This document shows positions 35,152 through 45,300 of a stretch of 64,000 nucleotides of DNA, piece by piece. The notes under the pieces were generated by a model that saw only the letters and a program-made list of their open reading frames with translations, was not told where the DNA came from and made no database searches. The stretch spans positions 1,612,001-1,676,000 of the forward strand of contig VJWM01000019.1 in assembly GCA_010909165.1 (NCBI GenBank), given 5' to 3'. The position numbers and the translations under genes were made by a program. Position 1 is the first letter of the stretch. The number at the start of each line of letters is the position of its first letter. This DNA comes from Anthoceros angustus. Lineage: Eukaryota; Streptophyta; Anthocerotopsida; Anthocerotales; Anthocerotaceae.

Positions 35152-35550
35152 GGCCTTTGTGGCAGATAGCTTGGAGGAGCCATCCGCGCCTCGCGCCACT
35201 AGCTTTCGCAGCCATCCAGGCCTTTGTGGCAGATAGCCTGGAGGAGCCATCTACACCTCACATGCCTGGCTTTCGCAGCCATCCAGGCCTCGCGCGCCTG
35301 GCTTTCGCAGTCATCCAGGCCTTTGTGGCACATAGCCTGCAGCAGCCATCTGGGCCTCGCGCGATTGGCTTTTGCAGCCATCCAGGCCTTTGTGGCACAT
35401 AGCCTACAGCAACCATCCGGGCCTCGGGCGACTGGCTTTCGCAGCCATCCAAGCCTTTGTGGCACATAGCCTGCAGGAGCCATTCGGGCCTCGCGCGACT
35501 GGCTTTCGCAGCCATCCAGGCCTTTGTGGCACATAGCCTACAGGAGCCAT
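35152..35550. repeat. Minisatellite, ~67-bp period, about six units
   Basis: Units start with GGCCTTTGTGGCA(C/G)ATAGC at about 35152, 35219, 35318, 35385, 35452 and 35519. Spacing is 67 bp except for one 99-bp interval that holds an extra partial unit. Each unit also has CAGGAGCCATC and GGCTTTCGCAGCCATCCA. Since 67 is not a multiple of three, the long ORFs across it change frame per unit and are not real proteins. Confidence 0.85.
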
Positions 35551-35659
35551 CCATGTGCGGTACAAGCAAACCCTAAACATGAGTATGTGTGTTTGACAAA
35601 AACCCTAAATGGCAGAAAGAAAAGTAGATGACGAGATCGGAATACGAGGGGGCAAGTTG

Positions 35660-35835
35660 AGAGACAAAAAAACTTTGTGGTGCAAGGGGGCAAGTTGCGA
35701 GACAAAAAAAACTTTGTGGCGCCTACGGCCCATAGTGCGTTGATGTGGCCCGTATGTGATGAAGGAATCTTGAAGATACCTGGGCATGATGTGGCCCGTA
35801 TGTGATGAAGGAATCTTGAAGATGCCTGGGCATCT
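35660..35835. repeat. Two pairs of ~47-bp direct repeats in the element core
   Basis: GGGGGCAAGTTG(A/C)GAGACAAAA...CTTTGTGG occurs twice (about 35648 and 35687). GATGTGGCCCGTATGTGATG...CTTGAAGAT(A/G)CC occurs twice (about 35742 and 35789), the latter followed by an inverted piece (GCATCTTCAAGAT). Confidence 0.7.
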
Positions 35836-35999
35836 TCAAGATTAATACTGGAGAAAAAAAACTTGTCACAGAGACCCTGCCTCGTGACGAGATCGGTATT
35901 CCATACAAAGGCCAGGTGCGTTCCAACACCTAATCGAGGAAAAGTAAAAACCACACCGTTTTTTTGTTTCATCTCTATCGTTACCAATATTTATGGAAT

Positions 36000-36753
36000 A
36001 CCGATCTGGTCATGCGGCATCTACATTTTTTTAGGGTTGTGGACAGAAAGAAATATTCCCGCCGCATACGGCGGAACTATTTCCGTATGTCACGCATGAC
36101 CACATCGGTTGGGGCTGTGGCCACCCGGTGTACCGATGTCGTCAACCTACCCCATGATGCACACAAAGCTTTCACGATACTTAGAAACTTTTCTTCTCTT
36201 GGGTTTAGGGTTGTGTTTAGGCAACTTTTCTTCTCTTGGGTTTAGGGTTGTGTTTAGGGTCATTTGCATTGCCGCGCCATTGCAGCACTGGGCGCCGTAC
36301 ATGAGCGGTTGCATTTGCGCTGCGCTTACCGTTTGCAATTGCATTTGCACTACACTCATCGTTTGTGTTTGCGGCGCGGTTGAGTGCGTTTGCCCTTATG
36401 TGCAAGGTTGCAATGTTTGGCACTGGCTGCATATGGGGCTGTAACGTTTCCTAGGCCTGTTCCCTATGGGGGTGCAGTATGTGTGCCTTGGCTGCCTGTT
36501 TAACATATATGCGTGGTGATCGGAACCCTAAAACCCTAAACATGTGCATGATACAATCGGAACACCAAGCTATCATCGTATCCTAGAAAGTTTTTACCCC
36601 GCGTATGAACCTACAGAAGCTGATGTGGTACGTATTATATGTATATTGTATGCAAGTATCTGAAAGATGCCGTAGCATATTTCTGTAGCGTACATCCAAA
36701 AAAACAGTCACACGCACACGATGCCGAGTGACCAGATCGCTATTCCATAGCCG
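36000..36753 (-). repeat. Right inverted-repeat arm
   Basis: Inverted copy of 34073-34800. It has an extra direct repeat (CTTTTCTTCTCTTGGGTTTA twice, ~36187 and ~36224) absent from the left arm. Confidence 0.8.
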
Positions 36754-36959
36754 TGACGGTGCTACGAAAAGTGTTTTGTTTTTTTGGCTTATGCAGAAAT
36801 TTATAATGGTAAAGGTTTTATTGGATCTTCGGCTTCTTGTTTATCCACGATTGTGTAGCACCGAAGACTAGGTCTGTGCATTTAACAGCTTTGCCCGTAA
36901 CGGGGGTCTACGCTGGTCGGGACTGGGGTGAAGAAGCAATCAGTCTTGTGGCGATGGTG

Positions 36960-38824
36960 ATGGACTCGCTCTTTGCGGGCCTCCCGCCCCCGTCGGGTCC
37001 GCAGGAAACCCCGGCAGAGCCTTTGGAGTCCTCATCGTCCGTTGTATCCAATGTGACGCATATCGAGCCCGTGCCTGCGGTGAAATCGGCCTTAGCAGCT
37101 TCTGGGAGCAAACGAGGTGCCAAGGATGTGGAGCTAGAAGGTGGTTTCTAGGTCGTCGTCTTCTCTCTGTTCCTGTTATTTTGTCTTGTGTCTGGAGTAA
37201 GAATGGAGAACCTTGGTAATCGCAGGTGAAAAAAGGGTTCGGTTCAGGACCACCGTTGACGCCAGCGCAGAGCAGGTTTTAAGTGCCATGCACAAAATTG
37301 CTGTACATATCAGTAATCCTTCCAAGTTCAACAAGGCTTCAAAGCTGGCTGTGCAACTGCTGGAGGGAGGCAGCGTAACGAGTGAATCAGCGGAGCCTTT
37401 TTTTGGCATTCTGAAGGCGGCCATGGCGCCGCCCTCTCGAGCAACAGAGGCCTCTACCCGGGCAGATTACCTGGCTCTGTTCGAAGCTGTCCAAGAGCAG
37501 CTTGAGGTGAGCTTATGGACTTACTTCCTCTTAATTTCTTACCTGGTTGCCAGTTCCTTTTGCTCGTTCAGAGCGTTTTTCTTTGGTGTCCGTTGTCTGA
37601 CTTGACGTGGATGGTTTCAGTGCTTCAGTGCTTCTCAGCAAGCCCAAGTGGACGTGTGGCTTATCTGGGTACAGGTGGGCAACGATTTGAAAACCGACGA
37701 TTCTTTCGTGGTAATAATCCTATGGCCTCCACTTGTTTATGCACCTGTATTTATTGACTTGTTGCGTGGTCCAGCTCAGTACGTTGTGTTGGTGGGGCTT
37801 GGATGGTGGGTTTGGCTTTGTATCGCCGGTCAAGGATGCATCTCTAACACCTCAGATAGTCTTGTTTGCATCCTAGTCCAGCATGGGACTGAACGACAAT
37901 TATAAGGTGCCATGGCTTCCATGGATGGTCCATTTGGTGAGGGCTTGCTTGACTAGCTCCATCACTGGATTGGCAGCTCGGGGCCAACTTTGTGTGTAAG
38001 TCTGAAGTCCTCTCTGTTTGTAAATGTATTATGGACATATCCACACAGCTCTTTCAGAGTTGGGTGCTGAAAGTGGACTGTTCGTTGGGTGTTTGCCTGT
38101 GGTGTTTTTGCGAAGGAGCCATGCTTCTTCTGATGTCACAGATGTGATGTGTTGCAGTTCTCGAAAGCAGCTGGACGTTTGAGGCAGGCTATTGATGCAC
38201 TCCCAGATGCAACAGAGGAGGACTTGGAGGTCACCAGTGTTCCTGACACGAAGGCACCTCCAACTTGCAGTGATGTAGAAGTTCCAGAGGGGGCCACTGG
38301 GGAAGCTGATCCATTCGGCTTGAATGCTTTTCTGCCAAAACTATCGAAGAAAGAGGAAAGGTTGAAGAGGAAGAAGGATGAAGAAGCTGCAGCAAGGAAG
38401 GCTTCTGAGGATGCCGGAAGACTACTAGGAGAACGCAGGGAAGCGTTACTAGGTTGCTTGAAGGTTGCTGCCGACCGTTACAAATTGCCATGGTAGGACC
38501 TTGACTGCTTGCTTCAGGTGGTTCTGTTTTGCGTAGCAAATGACCCTGACTCCTGTTACTCTTTTCAGGGCTCAAACGATTATCGACATCACAGTAAAGC
38601 ACGCCAATGACAATCTTGTGAAGTTCACATCCTCTCAGAGAGCAATTGTTGAGGCGCTGTGGTCATCTGTCCGTGACCAGCAGACGCGTCGAAGGCAAGG
38701 GAAGGTTGCCTCGGATATAACGCCCTTCGAAAGGCTTCAGGCAAAGTATGCTGTAGAAAAAATCAGCATTCGTAAGGCAGTTGGATCAGGTGGAGGGCGC
38801 TCTGCCGAGCAATGGCTTGGTTGA
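36960..38824 (+). CDS. Conserved plant protein of unknown function
   Basis: Five exons fit in phase: 36960-37140, 37226-37506, 37639-37710, 38158-38492 and 38569-38824, encoding 374 residues. The N-terminus starts MDSLFAGLPPPSG and is Ser/Pro-rich. A conserved-looking core follows: VRFRTTVDASAEQVLSAM, ISNPSKFNKASKLAVQLLEG, SVTSESAEPFF, TDDSF, then an acidic linker, then ADPFGLNAFLP and a basic coiled-coil-like run (KKEERLKRKKDEEAAARK). The C-terminus has REALLGCLKVAADRYKLPW, IIDITVKHANDNLVKFTSSQ and ends KISIRKAVGSGGGRSAEQWL. I recall plant proteins with this layout but no assigned function, so none is given. An alternative start lies 6 bp upstream. Intron 3 (447 bp) is much longer than the others. 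A damaged copy of its end is at 28052. Confidence 0.8.
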
Positions 38825-39460
38825 GGTAGGCGTGTACAACAAAATAGACAACTTTCTACAATTGTTTTTGTATAATTAAAAAAAAATGGTTATTCTAGAA
38901 GGATGACTGCTGGAAGTGGAAACTCCAAAATAAGAGGTGCTGCTATCGTCCGACGACACAGACGAACCAGAAGATATCGGCAACGACATGCCATCTCACA
39001 GATCCCTGTGAACCAGGGAGCCATTGCTCTCTCCCAAGATTCTGTAGCGTCTTCATCCAACAAAGGTGCTTGAGTTACAGATGCCGAAGCGCAGTTCAAT
39101 ACGTTTGGCACGGCTAGTTCTATAAGAACAGAAACATGGCTTCGCACAGAAAAGTTTCCAAGCAAATGGAAGACCTCATTGTCATTGCCCAACCCAAATT
39201 ATGTCCTACATCCCTGTGTTGAATGAAGGTCTGCGTTGCTCAATCGCAACAGCAGAGCAGACTTCGCTGTACCGCTCCTGCCAGGACGCTCTTGCCGCGG
39301 TGGATGAGTTGGTCCTAAGGCGTGATGAGGCAAAATGCTCATATTGGAGCTGCTGGATCTGGTGAACTGCGTTCAAAGTCCAAACAACCTAGCCCCAGCT
39401 TGTTCCTCACAGACAAGTGACATGCGCCACGGCATGCTGGCATGGACAATCTAATCTGAT
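38825..39460. other. 3' flank between two genes, source of a duplicated fragment
   Basis: No supported gene. The first ~420 bp are the source (or sister) of 28130-28545. A short A-run occurs at 38880. Confidence 0.6.
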
Positions 39461-39953
39461 TCACAGGAACTTGCGGGGAGGCTTTCCACCTGACTCGTCC
39501 TGCATTCTCTGCAAACAAAACAGACAGCAATTGACGTGTGTCACAGATTTGTTGCTCACTTGCTCCACTCAGCTAAAATCCTGTCAAATACGATACCCTG
39601 ACAATGCAAAAACCCTCGTTTGCCATAGAAGACATCTAATTCCCCAGACATACACCAAACCTAAATCACAAATGCAGAGCCAACGCATCGGATGCAGCGG
39701 TCATGCGACAAGAGGAAGGACAGGCCTGCCTGACACTCACAAACTTCATGTAACAAGAAGAATGAAAGGATTTCCTGACACTTACGAACTCTTTCTTGAT
39801 GGCCTGGTGCACCACCACGGGAACCAGCAGCCCGAAGGTGAAGACAATGGCGAGATTGCGCCGCGTGAAGCGGAAGGTCTTCTCAAGGTTCTCCCTGGAC
39901 GCGGCCCATTCCTCTATGTATCTGTTCTTGTGCACATCCATGCCCCCCGCCAT
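39461..39953 (-). CDS. NADH dehydrogenase (complex I) subunit B4-like
   Basis: This is a small single-helix subunit of the mitochondrial complex I membrane arm. Two minus-strand exons (39786-39953 and 39461-39508) encode 71 residues, the usual length of the plant protein. Exon 1 reads MAGGMDVHKNRYIEEWAASR, ENLEKTFRFTRRN and a hydrophobic helix LAIVFTFGLLVPVVVHQ, then AIKKEF. Exon 2 begins with Arg, then MQDESGGKPPRKFL and a stop, matching the family's short polar C-terminus. The intron is 277 bp with GTAAGT and TTTGCAG borders in phase 0. It is divergent from FPG1. Longer readings without splicing end in intron sequence and are rejected. Confidence 0.9.
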
Positions 39954-40489
39954 CGCTGCCTCTGCTGATCTTCACCAGGCAATGTCGCTGCCACTCGTTC
40001 GCTCTCACCTTGCGTAGCCTTTACTCCGTGCTGCGTTCACATTGGTGTAAAACCTAACTTGGAATGGGAAGTAAAATCGGTCGGCGGCGTCAGCGACGTG
40101 GAAAAGGAACACCTGGTGCACGTCAGCCGTATCTCTCGTTTACCCGCCATTTTCGTCGCGATGTCGCTCTAGTCGGCATGCTGCTCTCCTTCTCCTCCTG
40201 AGACCAGCTCGTCGACCTGCGGTTTGGTGAAGTTCTATCCTTGCTGTGAGAATTGAGGCTGCAGCCTGGAGCCTGATGATGTTGGACTGAGCTAGTGGAT
40301 GTCTCTTTGCTGAAGCTGCATCCCGTTATGAGCTAGCTGATTGTTCTGTTGTGAAGTGGTGATTATTTGCGTCGGTCGGCGGTGTGGGTACAAGTTGTTT
40401 GAGGCAATTGCAAGTTGTTTGTGTTGAGGGGACCTGTATTGGTGTGTGTCAGGGGAACGTTCCTGTCGTGGTTCTAGCTGAGGTAATCA
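39954..40489. promoter_or_regulatory. Shared divergent promoter of the B4 subunit gene and FPG1
   Basis: 536 bp between opposing start codons. No confident core-promoter motif was seen. Confidence 0.4.
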
Positions 40490-42919
40490 ATGCCAGAGCT
40501 TCCAGAAGTAGAGGCTGCTCGTCGGGTACTGGAGGAGCATGCCAAGGGGAAATTGATTGTGAGGGCCGTCGTAGCCGAGGATTCTAAGGTTATTACCGGA
40601 GTTGAGCCTCTTCAGCTTCAACAGAGCCTTACAGGAAAGAGAATTCAAAATGTCAATCGCAAAGGCAAGAATATGTGGCTTGAACTAGATGAGCGGCCAT
40701 GGCCCACTTTTCAATTTGGTAAGTCCTTTGAGGTTGCAATGTGCATTGATATCGTTCCGATTCTCGGCAGTAAGTTGTGTGCAGTCTTTATTTGCACCCA
40801 CCACCCAACTTCGCTTGCAGGTATGGCCGGGGCAATCCACGTCAAAGGAGGGCAGACGGTTAAGTACAAGAGGTATTGTTCGTTATTGTTTAGAGGTGAC
40901 ATGCAGGTATGCTTGGAGTTTGAGGACGGCCTTAGAGGTCTTGGGAAGAAGTCTGAGTTTCATTTTTTTCAAATCGGGCTCTGTGGAGCAGGGCTGTTAC
41001 TGCCGACGATGATGAATGGCCTCCAAAGTATTCCAAGGTTCTTGCGGAGGTATGACCGCAAGTTAAGTTTCATGTGTGCCTATTGGCCCCCTGATGCCTG
41101 TGCCGTTGCATTATGTTACTTGGTTCTTGTTTGTTCTGCAGCTGGAGGACGGACAGGAGTTCTCATTTTCTGATGTCCGACGCTTTGCTCGAATTCGGCT
41201 TGTTGAGGACGTGAGAAAAGCAGCTTTTTGCGTACGGAACATTATAAGCAGACATATTTGGTGATGCTAGGCATTGAGCATGTGTCATCATGTCTTCTGT
41301 GCAGCCTAAAACATCTCCTCCCATCTCAGAGCTGGGTCCAGATGCATATTTGGAGCTTCCTAGTGAGGAAGAATTTCTGACGATGTTAAGAGCAAAGAAA
41401 GGTTCTATTAAGGCTTTGCTGCTGGACCAGGTTGGTTGCTAGAGCGTGTTGTGTGGTTGGCTGCTTGGAAATGGACAGCACTCGGTTCTGCACCTGCTAA
41501 TTATCTTCGGATGCTGTGATGATGCTTTGTTGGTGCAGAGTTTTCTGTCCGGCATAGGCAACTGGGTGGCGGATGAAGCCCTCTACCAGGTACTCGTATG
41601 GAAATTTAGTTCAATGTCTTTACTTCGAATGCAAGTCCTAGGGCGCTTAATGGCTGGGTTCAGGCTGTCCTCAGTGTTGAGGTGGTGTGAGTGTGTGTTG
41701 CAGGCCAAAATCCATCCAGAGCAGGTAGCATCAAGTCTTTCAGATGAGCAGAGTTCCATCCTCAGGGATGCCATTAAAAAGGTAGGGAAGGCTCAAGACA
41801 CGTTTCTACTTTGAGCATGAATCTTGTGCTGGTGGATCTTGCTCACGTGTAGCTTGAAGGTCTGATCGTGTAGGTTTTGGAATTGGCGGTACACGTTAAC
41901 GCTGATAGTGCGCAATTTCCCTCTGATTGGATATTCCATAACCGCTGGGGCAAGAAACCTGGCAGTGTCAATGGTGAGAGCCTCCATTGTTCAGCTTTCT
42001 TCTGGACTGTGTGACAGTTAGCCTGCACATTTGCGTGCCAGGTACTTGAAATAGCTATTGAAGCTGGAGCAGACAGCAGCCGGTATCCTGACGACTGGAT
42101 TTTCCACATCCGGGACAAGAAGGCAGCCAAGGCCTCTGGTGAGGATCTAAGGCATGGCCGTTTGTCATTCACAACTTGTGAATAATACATGGCGGAAGCT
42201 GCCAGGGCAAGGGACCGTTGGGTGTCAAGATTGTGGTCAAGCTCCAAGAAAGCGGTTATTGCTTGGAGCTGAGCACATTATTGCAGCTATCCAGAAACTG
42301 ATGGCCTTGATTTTGATGGTTGCTGTGGCAAATCTTCGTCTCATCAGTTCACGTGTTTGCTGCAGGTAAGAAAATCGACTTCATTAAAGTTGGTGGCCGG
42401 GTAAGGTCCATCTGCTAGCTAGGTTCACGATGTTTAGTTTGATTGTATGAGATCTGTTGTTTATCTTTTGCTGCCAATTTTTTGCAGACATCAGCGTATG
42501 TCCCAGAGTTGCAGAAGCTCACTGGACCATTAGAAGTTGAGAAGCCTCCTCGCAAGAGAGCTTCATCCCGAAAAAGCGATGATCAGTCAGAGAGCGAGGA
42601 CAATTCAGGAAAAGCTCAACCAAAAGGGGGCAAGAAAAGAAGGGCCAAGAAAAAGGAGGCAGAGATGGAGTCTTCAGATGAGGACAATGAGGAAGACCAG
42701 GAAGAAGATGAGGAAGACTCGGCTGCCGTGACTGCAGGAACCAGGAAAGGTCGATCAAGGTCTGCCAAGAAGGAAGACACTTCAGACGAGCCATTGAAAA
42801 GGGGCAGGGCTACAAAAGCCAAGCCAATTGCTACTGGGCAGCAGAAGGCACCAGTGACAGAGAAGGTGGGAACTAGAAGTCAATCTGTAGCAGTGTCCAG
42901 AAAGTCCAAGAGGAAATAA
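40490..42919 (+). CDS. FPG1: Formamidopyrimidine-DNA glycosylase (FPG/MutM-type), nuclear
   Basis: This enzyme removes oxidised bases (formamidopyrimidines, products of 8-oxoguanine) and cuts the abasic site by beta,delta-elimination in base excision repair. Ten exons agree in phase: 40490-40718, 40821-40872, 40992-41049, 41142-41210, 41305-41430, 41539-41589, 41704-41781, 42042-42138, 42366-42400 and 42488-42919 (408 residues). It opens with MPELPEVEAARR, in which the N-terminal Pro after Met removal is the catalytic nucleophile and Glu3 is essential. Other marks are NVNRKGKNMWLEL with the catalytic Lys, FGMAGAIHVKGG, FSFSDVRRFARIRLV, IKALLLDQSFLSGIGNWVAD (the helix-two-turn-helix) and KKIDFIKVGGRTSAYVPELQ, which replaces the zinc finger as in plant 'zincless' enzymes. 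The last ~125 residues are strongly charged (lysine-rich and acidic runs), as in plant FPG1, and probably serve nuclear targeting or DNA binding. Exon 10 ends at TAA, 42917-42919. Confidence 0.95.
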
Positions 42920-43046
42920 AATGGGATTGAAGGTTAACTTAAGCAGAGTGCTAAAGTTGATCGCCATTTTGTGGGATTGTTTGCATGCTTTGCCTCTCAA
43001 TTATGCTGGCGGCACCTGCATTCTGCAAGCCCCAGTGAGGCCTCCC

Positions 43047-43528
43047 ATGTTTTGCAAGGTCAGTGGAATTGCTGTCTGGTTTTCAAAACTGTGTGTGGTC
43101 ACCAGTCGTAGGTCGCGTATTTTTTCTTGTAAAATTGTTAACAATGTTTTGATATGCAGGAACCCGTGCTTGGAGGTGCAAGAGCCAGTGCCCTGCAGCA
43201 TTCCATGCCTTCGAGATCTGCATCTGTAGTTCGAGGATACAGAACGGCTTGCAATCCGAGAAATACCTCCTCTCCAGTCTGGTCTCGTCAATTCAGCAGT
43301 TTACAAGCGTTGGGTGCCTACGGATATGTTCAGGAGATAAGTCCTGCTGCTGCATTTCCCAACACAACAAGCTGCGTTCAGAGGAGATGGGGAACCTGTT
43401 CCATCCGCGAACTTGAAGAGGAGAGAGTACTCGGCAAAGCCAAACTCCACGTGCATCAGGTCCGTAGCCTAACGGTGGGTTTGCGGGTTTGCATGTCGCT
43501 TCTGAGGAGGCCTGCTTGTCTGGTTTGA
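43047..43528 (+). CDS. Short ORF downstream of FPG1, possible mitochondrial-type peptide or FPG1 3' UTR
   Basis: A tiny first exon (43047-43058, MFCK) can be spliced in phase to 43160-43528, giving about 126 residues. These include MPSRSASVVRGYRTACNPR and SSPVWSRQFSSLQALGAYG, which are Arg/Ser-rich like a presequence. An AATAAA signal lies at 43640. The start is only 128 bp after the FPG1 stop, so this may simply be its 3' untranslated region. A fragment of it is carried in the mosaic pseudogene at 27670-27950. I do not recognise a family. Confidence 0.3.
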
Positions 43529-43698
43529 TCTTCTCAGCAGCAGCTTGGAGACCTTCAAGTAGCACTCCACTTTTTGTAGAGAAATCGCAAGACATGAGAG
43601 TTCAGTTCTCGAACATCGGCAATATTTTTGTTTTTCGGGAATAAAATGTAAGACCCACTTTCGGGGTTTCAGTTAGCAGTTGTTAGTCAGGAAACCTT

Positions 43699-44895
43699 TC
43701 AAGAGCGGGGCTTTGCGGTCCAGCCAAGCTGCTGCCGCAAGATGAAAGCAAGCGAGGCAAGGCCTGCTGCAAGATAAGGAAAGATGGAAACTGCAGCCAC
43801 AAAAGACGCCACTGTGGCCAAAGCCCTTACAGGATGCTCCCTCAACACAATCCCAACCCCTAGCTGTAGGGGCAGCGTAATTAAACCTCCGGCGCAAACC
43901 CCTGCAAAATATCGTTCAGGAGCAATTCCGGCCGCACCAGCCAGGAACGATGTTGGATTGCGAACTCCGAGCGAGAAGCGTTCCACAAATCCGATCAAAT
44001 TGCCGTACCGCTGCACCGAGGCCATCACCTTCTCCACCTGCTCCTTGCTCACGCCAATCTTGTCCCGGATCCTGCCTCCCGACCTGGCCGCCAGCCTGCC
44101 TGCGTAGAACGGCACCATGTCACTGATGCACACTCCCCAGTACACCCAGAGCACCGTGGACGTGATGTAGCCCGCATTCTCCGACAGAGATCTGAGCAGA
44201 GCGTCCCGGGATCCCTCCAGCGCCAGGCTCCGCCCGAGCGCGGTGCCGACCCAGACGTTGAGCGCCTCCTCGCTCACGAAGAGCCCGAATCCGGCAGCCA
44301 TGAGCAAGCAGAAGTAGATCCAGCCTGGAGTGCGCTGTCCGAGGTCCAGCTTCCTGCCGAAGAACTCCCACGTGATATGCACCGGAGCCTGCACCTCCGC
44401 GGCAGCAGTAGCAGCAGCAGCAGGTGCTGCAGAGCCGATTCCCTCCACGCCAGCAAACATCCCCCTGCCTAAGGCCACCATGACCACCAGTCCCGTAGCT
44501 ACCAAAGCCCCGACCAGCAGCCAGAGCCGCGGCCTTCCCCGCCCCGGTTTGCCTCCCCTCTCCTCCTCCTCCTCGTCGCCGCTAGTAGAAGCGCCATAGC
44601 CGTTTTCCGCATCGAGCGCCCCGTCAGATTGGTTCTCGGACCATCTCACCCTCCGCCTGCAGCTGCCAGTAGACGCGGAACGTGAAGGTGGTGCCACAGT
44701 GAGAGATCCCGGCCGCAATCCCGGCAAGCAAATATAGGCGCGCTTGGCTGTCGGCCTGGCCGCTGGAAGCCGCGGCGCAGCGTCATCTGCACAGAAACGT
44801 GAGATGCTGCACGGCGAAGCTCCCGCGAGCGCCATAGCCGGAAGAGGGAGCTTCGCTTGGTGAACGGCCACACAACAAACATGCCCGGTCGGCAC
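43699..44895 (-). CDS. DedA / VTT-domain (SNARE-associated) membrane protein, probably plastid
   Basis: DedA/VTT proteins are multi-pass membrane proteins linked to lipid scrambling or undecaprenyl/phospholipid transport. Plants have plastid members. This intronless frame encodes up to 398 residues; an internal Met (44835, MALAGASPCSISRF) is an alternative start. The first ~110 residues are Ser/Arg/Ala-rich and fit a transit peptide, followed by an acidic run (GDEEEEE). The first hydrophobic helix is LWLLVGALVATGLVVMVAL. The VTT core includes EEALNVWVGTALGRSLALEG, the helix-kink region near SENAGYITSTVLWVYWGVCI, YAGRLAARSGG, GFVERFSLGVRNPTSFLAGA and GLITLPLQLGVGIVLREHP. The C-terminus ends with two hydrophobic stretches and KPRS. 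The pattern F-x-x-R-F-x-x-G-x-R is the family signature. It is divergent from HOP2. Confidence 0.82.
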   Translation of the reverse strand: MPTGHVCCVAVHQAKLPLPAMALAGASPCSISRFCADDAAPRLPAARPTAKRAYICLPGLRPGSLTVAPPSRSASTGSCRRRVRWSENQSDGALDAENGYGASTSGDEEEEERGGKPGRGRPRLWLLVGALVATGLVVMVALGRGMFAGVEGIGSAAPAAAATAAAEVQAPVHITWEFFGRKLDLGQRTPGWIYFCLLMAAGFGLFVSEEALNVWVGTALGRSLALEGSRDALLRSLSENAGYITSTVLWVYWGVCISDMVPFYAGRLAARSGGRIRDKIGVSKEQVEKVMASVQRYGNLIGFVERFSLGVRNPTSFLAGAAGIAPERYFAGVCAGGLITLPLQLGVGIVLREHPVRALATVASFVAAVSIFPYLAAGLASLAFILRQQLGWTAKPRS

Positions 44896-45300
44896 GGTTT
44901 CCGTCCATTCAAATCTAAAACCACACTGGAAGCCGGATTAACGCTGTTTTGGCGGGAAATTGCCGCCATTGTTGTGTGACTAGCGGCGTCATGTGCGGTT
45001 TGCGCTCATCGTCGGATGGTGGATTCTGTGGCAAGGAGGAAGGTGATTCAATTTGAGCGAGCTCCTGCAAGAGGCCAAGGCTGAGGAGGCGGCAGGATCC
45101 CTGATGCCTCGGAGTCGGATCTGTTCGGAGGATGGCTGTGGAAGAAGGTGACCTCGTGTGTGTGGCTCTCGCGAAATGAAATGTGATCGTGTCTTATCAC
45201 CAGCTGGTGCTGATTTCTTGTGCTTGTTTGGTCTTCATCAGCTCATGTGCTCGCGTATGTTAACGAGGTACGCATCTGTGCATTCTGAGGGGGTGGTTGA
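44896..45300. promoter_or_regulatory. Shared divergent promoter of the DedA-like gene and HOP2
   Basis: 405 bp between opposing start codons. No clear TATA box. A small upstream HOP2 exon (for example MAVEEG at ~45133) cannot be excluded. Confidence 0.4.

Larger units (their letters stand above)
34070..36757. mobile_element. Foldback (long inverted repeat) element with minisatellite core
   Basis: The outer arms, about 34073-34800 and 36000-36753, are inverted copies of each other, roughly 85-90% identical by eye over more than 700 bp. For example TCACTCGGCATCGTGTG at ~34092 pairs with CACACGATGCCGAGTGA at ~36715, and the block reading TGTGTGCATCATGGGGTAGG at ~34633 is matched inverted at ~36160. 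The arms contain repeated TTTAGGG/CCCTAAA telomere-type motifs. The core (34800-36000) holds a 67-bp tandem repeat, a palindrome and short direct repeats, and no transposase. The structure fits a foldback or non-autonomous TIR element. No target duplication could be fixed. Confidence 0.8.

Noticed and set aside
35152-35550. Possible CRISPR-like array
   Set aside because: Whole units are repeated without unique spacers, in a plant nuclear context. It is a minisatellite.
35082-35569. Overlapping ORFs with repeated CHKGLDGCES/KAWMAAKA-like peptides
   Set aside because: They come from the 67-bp minisatellite. The period shifts the frame each unit and every frame on both strands is open for that reason.
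38890-39192. 100-codon minus ORF and its relative at 28273-28604
   Set aside because: Both fall in the duplicated 3' flank of the unknown gene. The frame is not conserved between copies.
43293-43897. Minus ORFs downstream of FPG1
   Set aside because: No motif. The same region has an AATAAA on the plus strand and serves as the 3' end of the FPG1 transcript or its downstream ORF.
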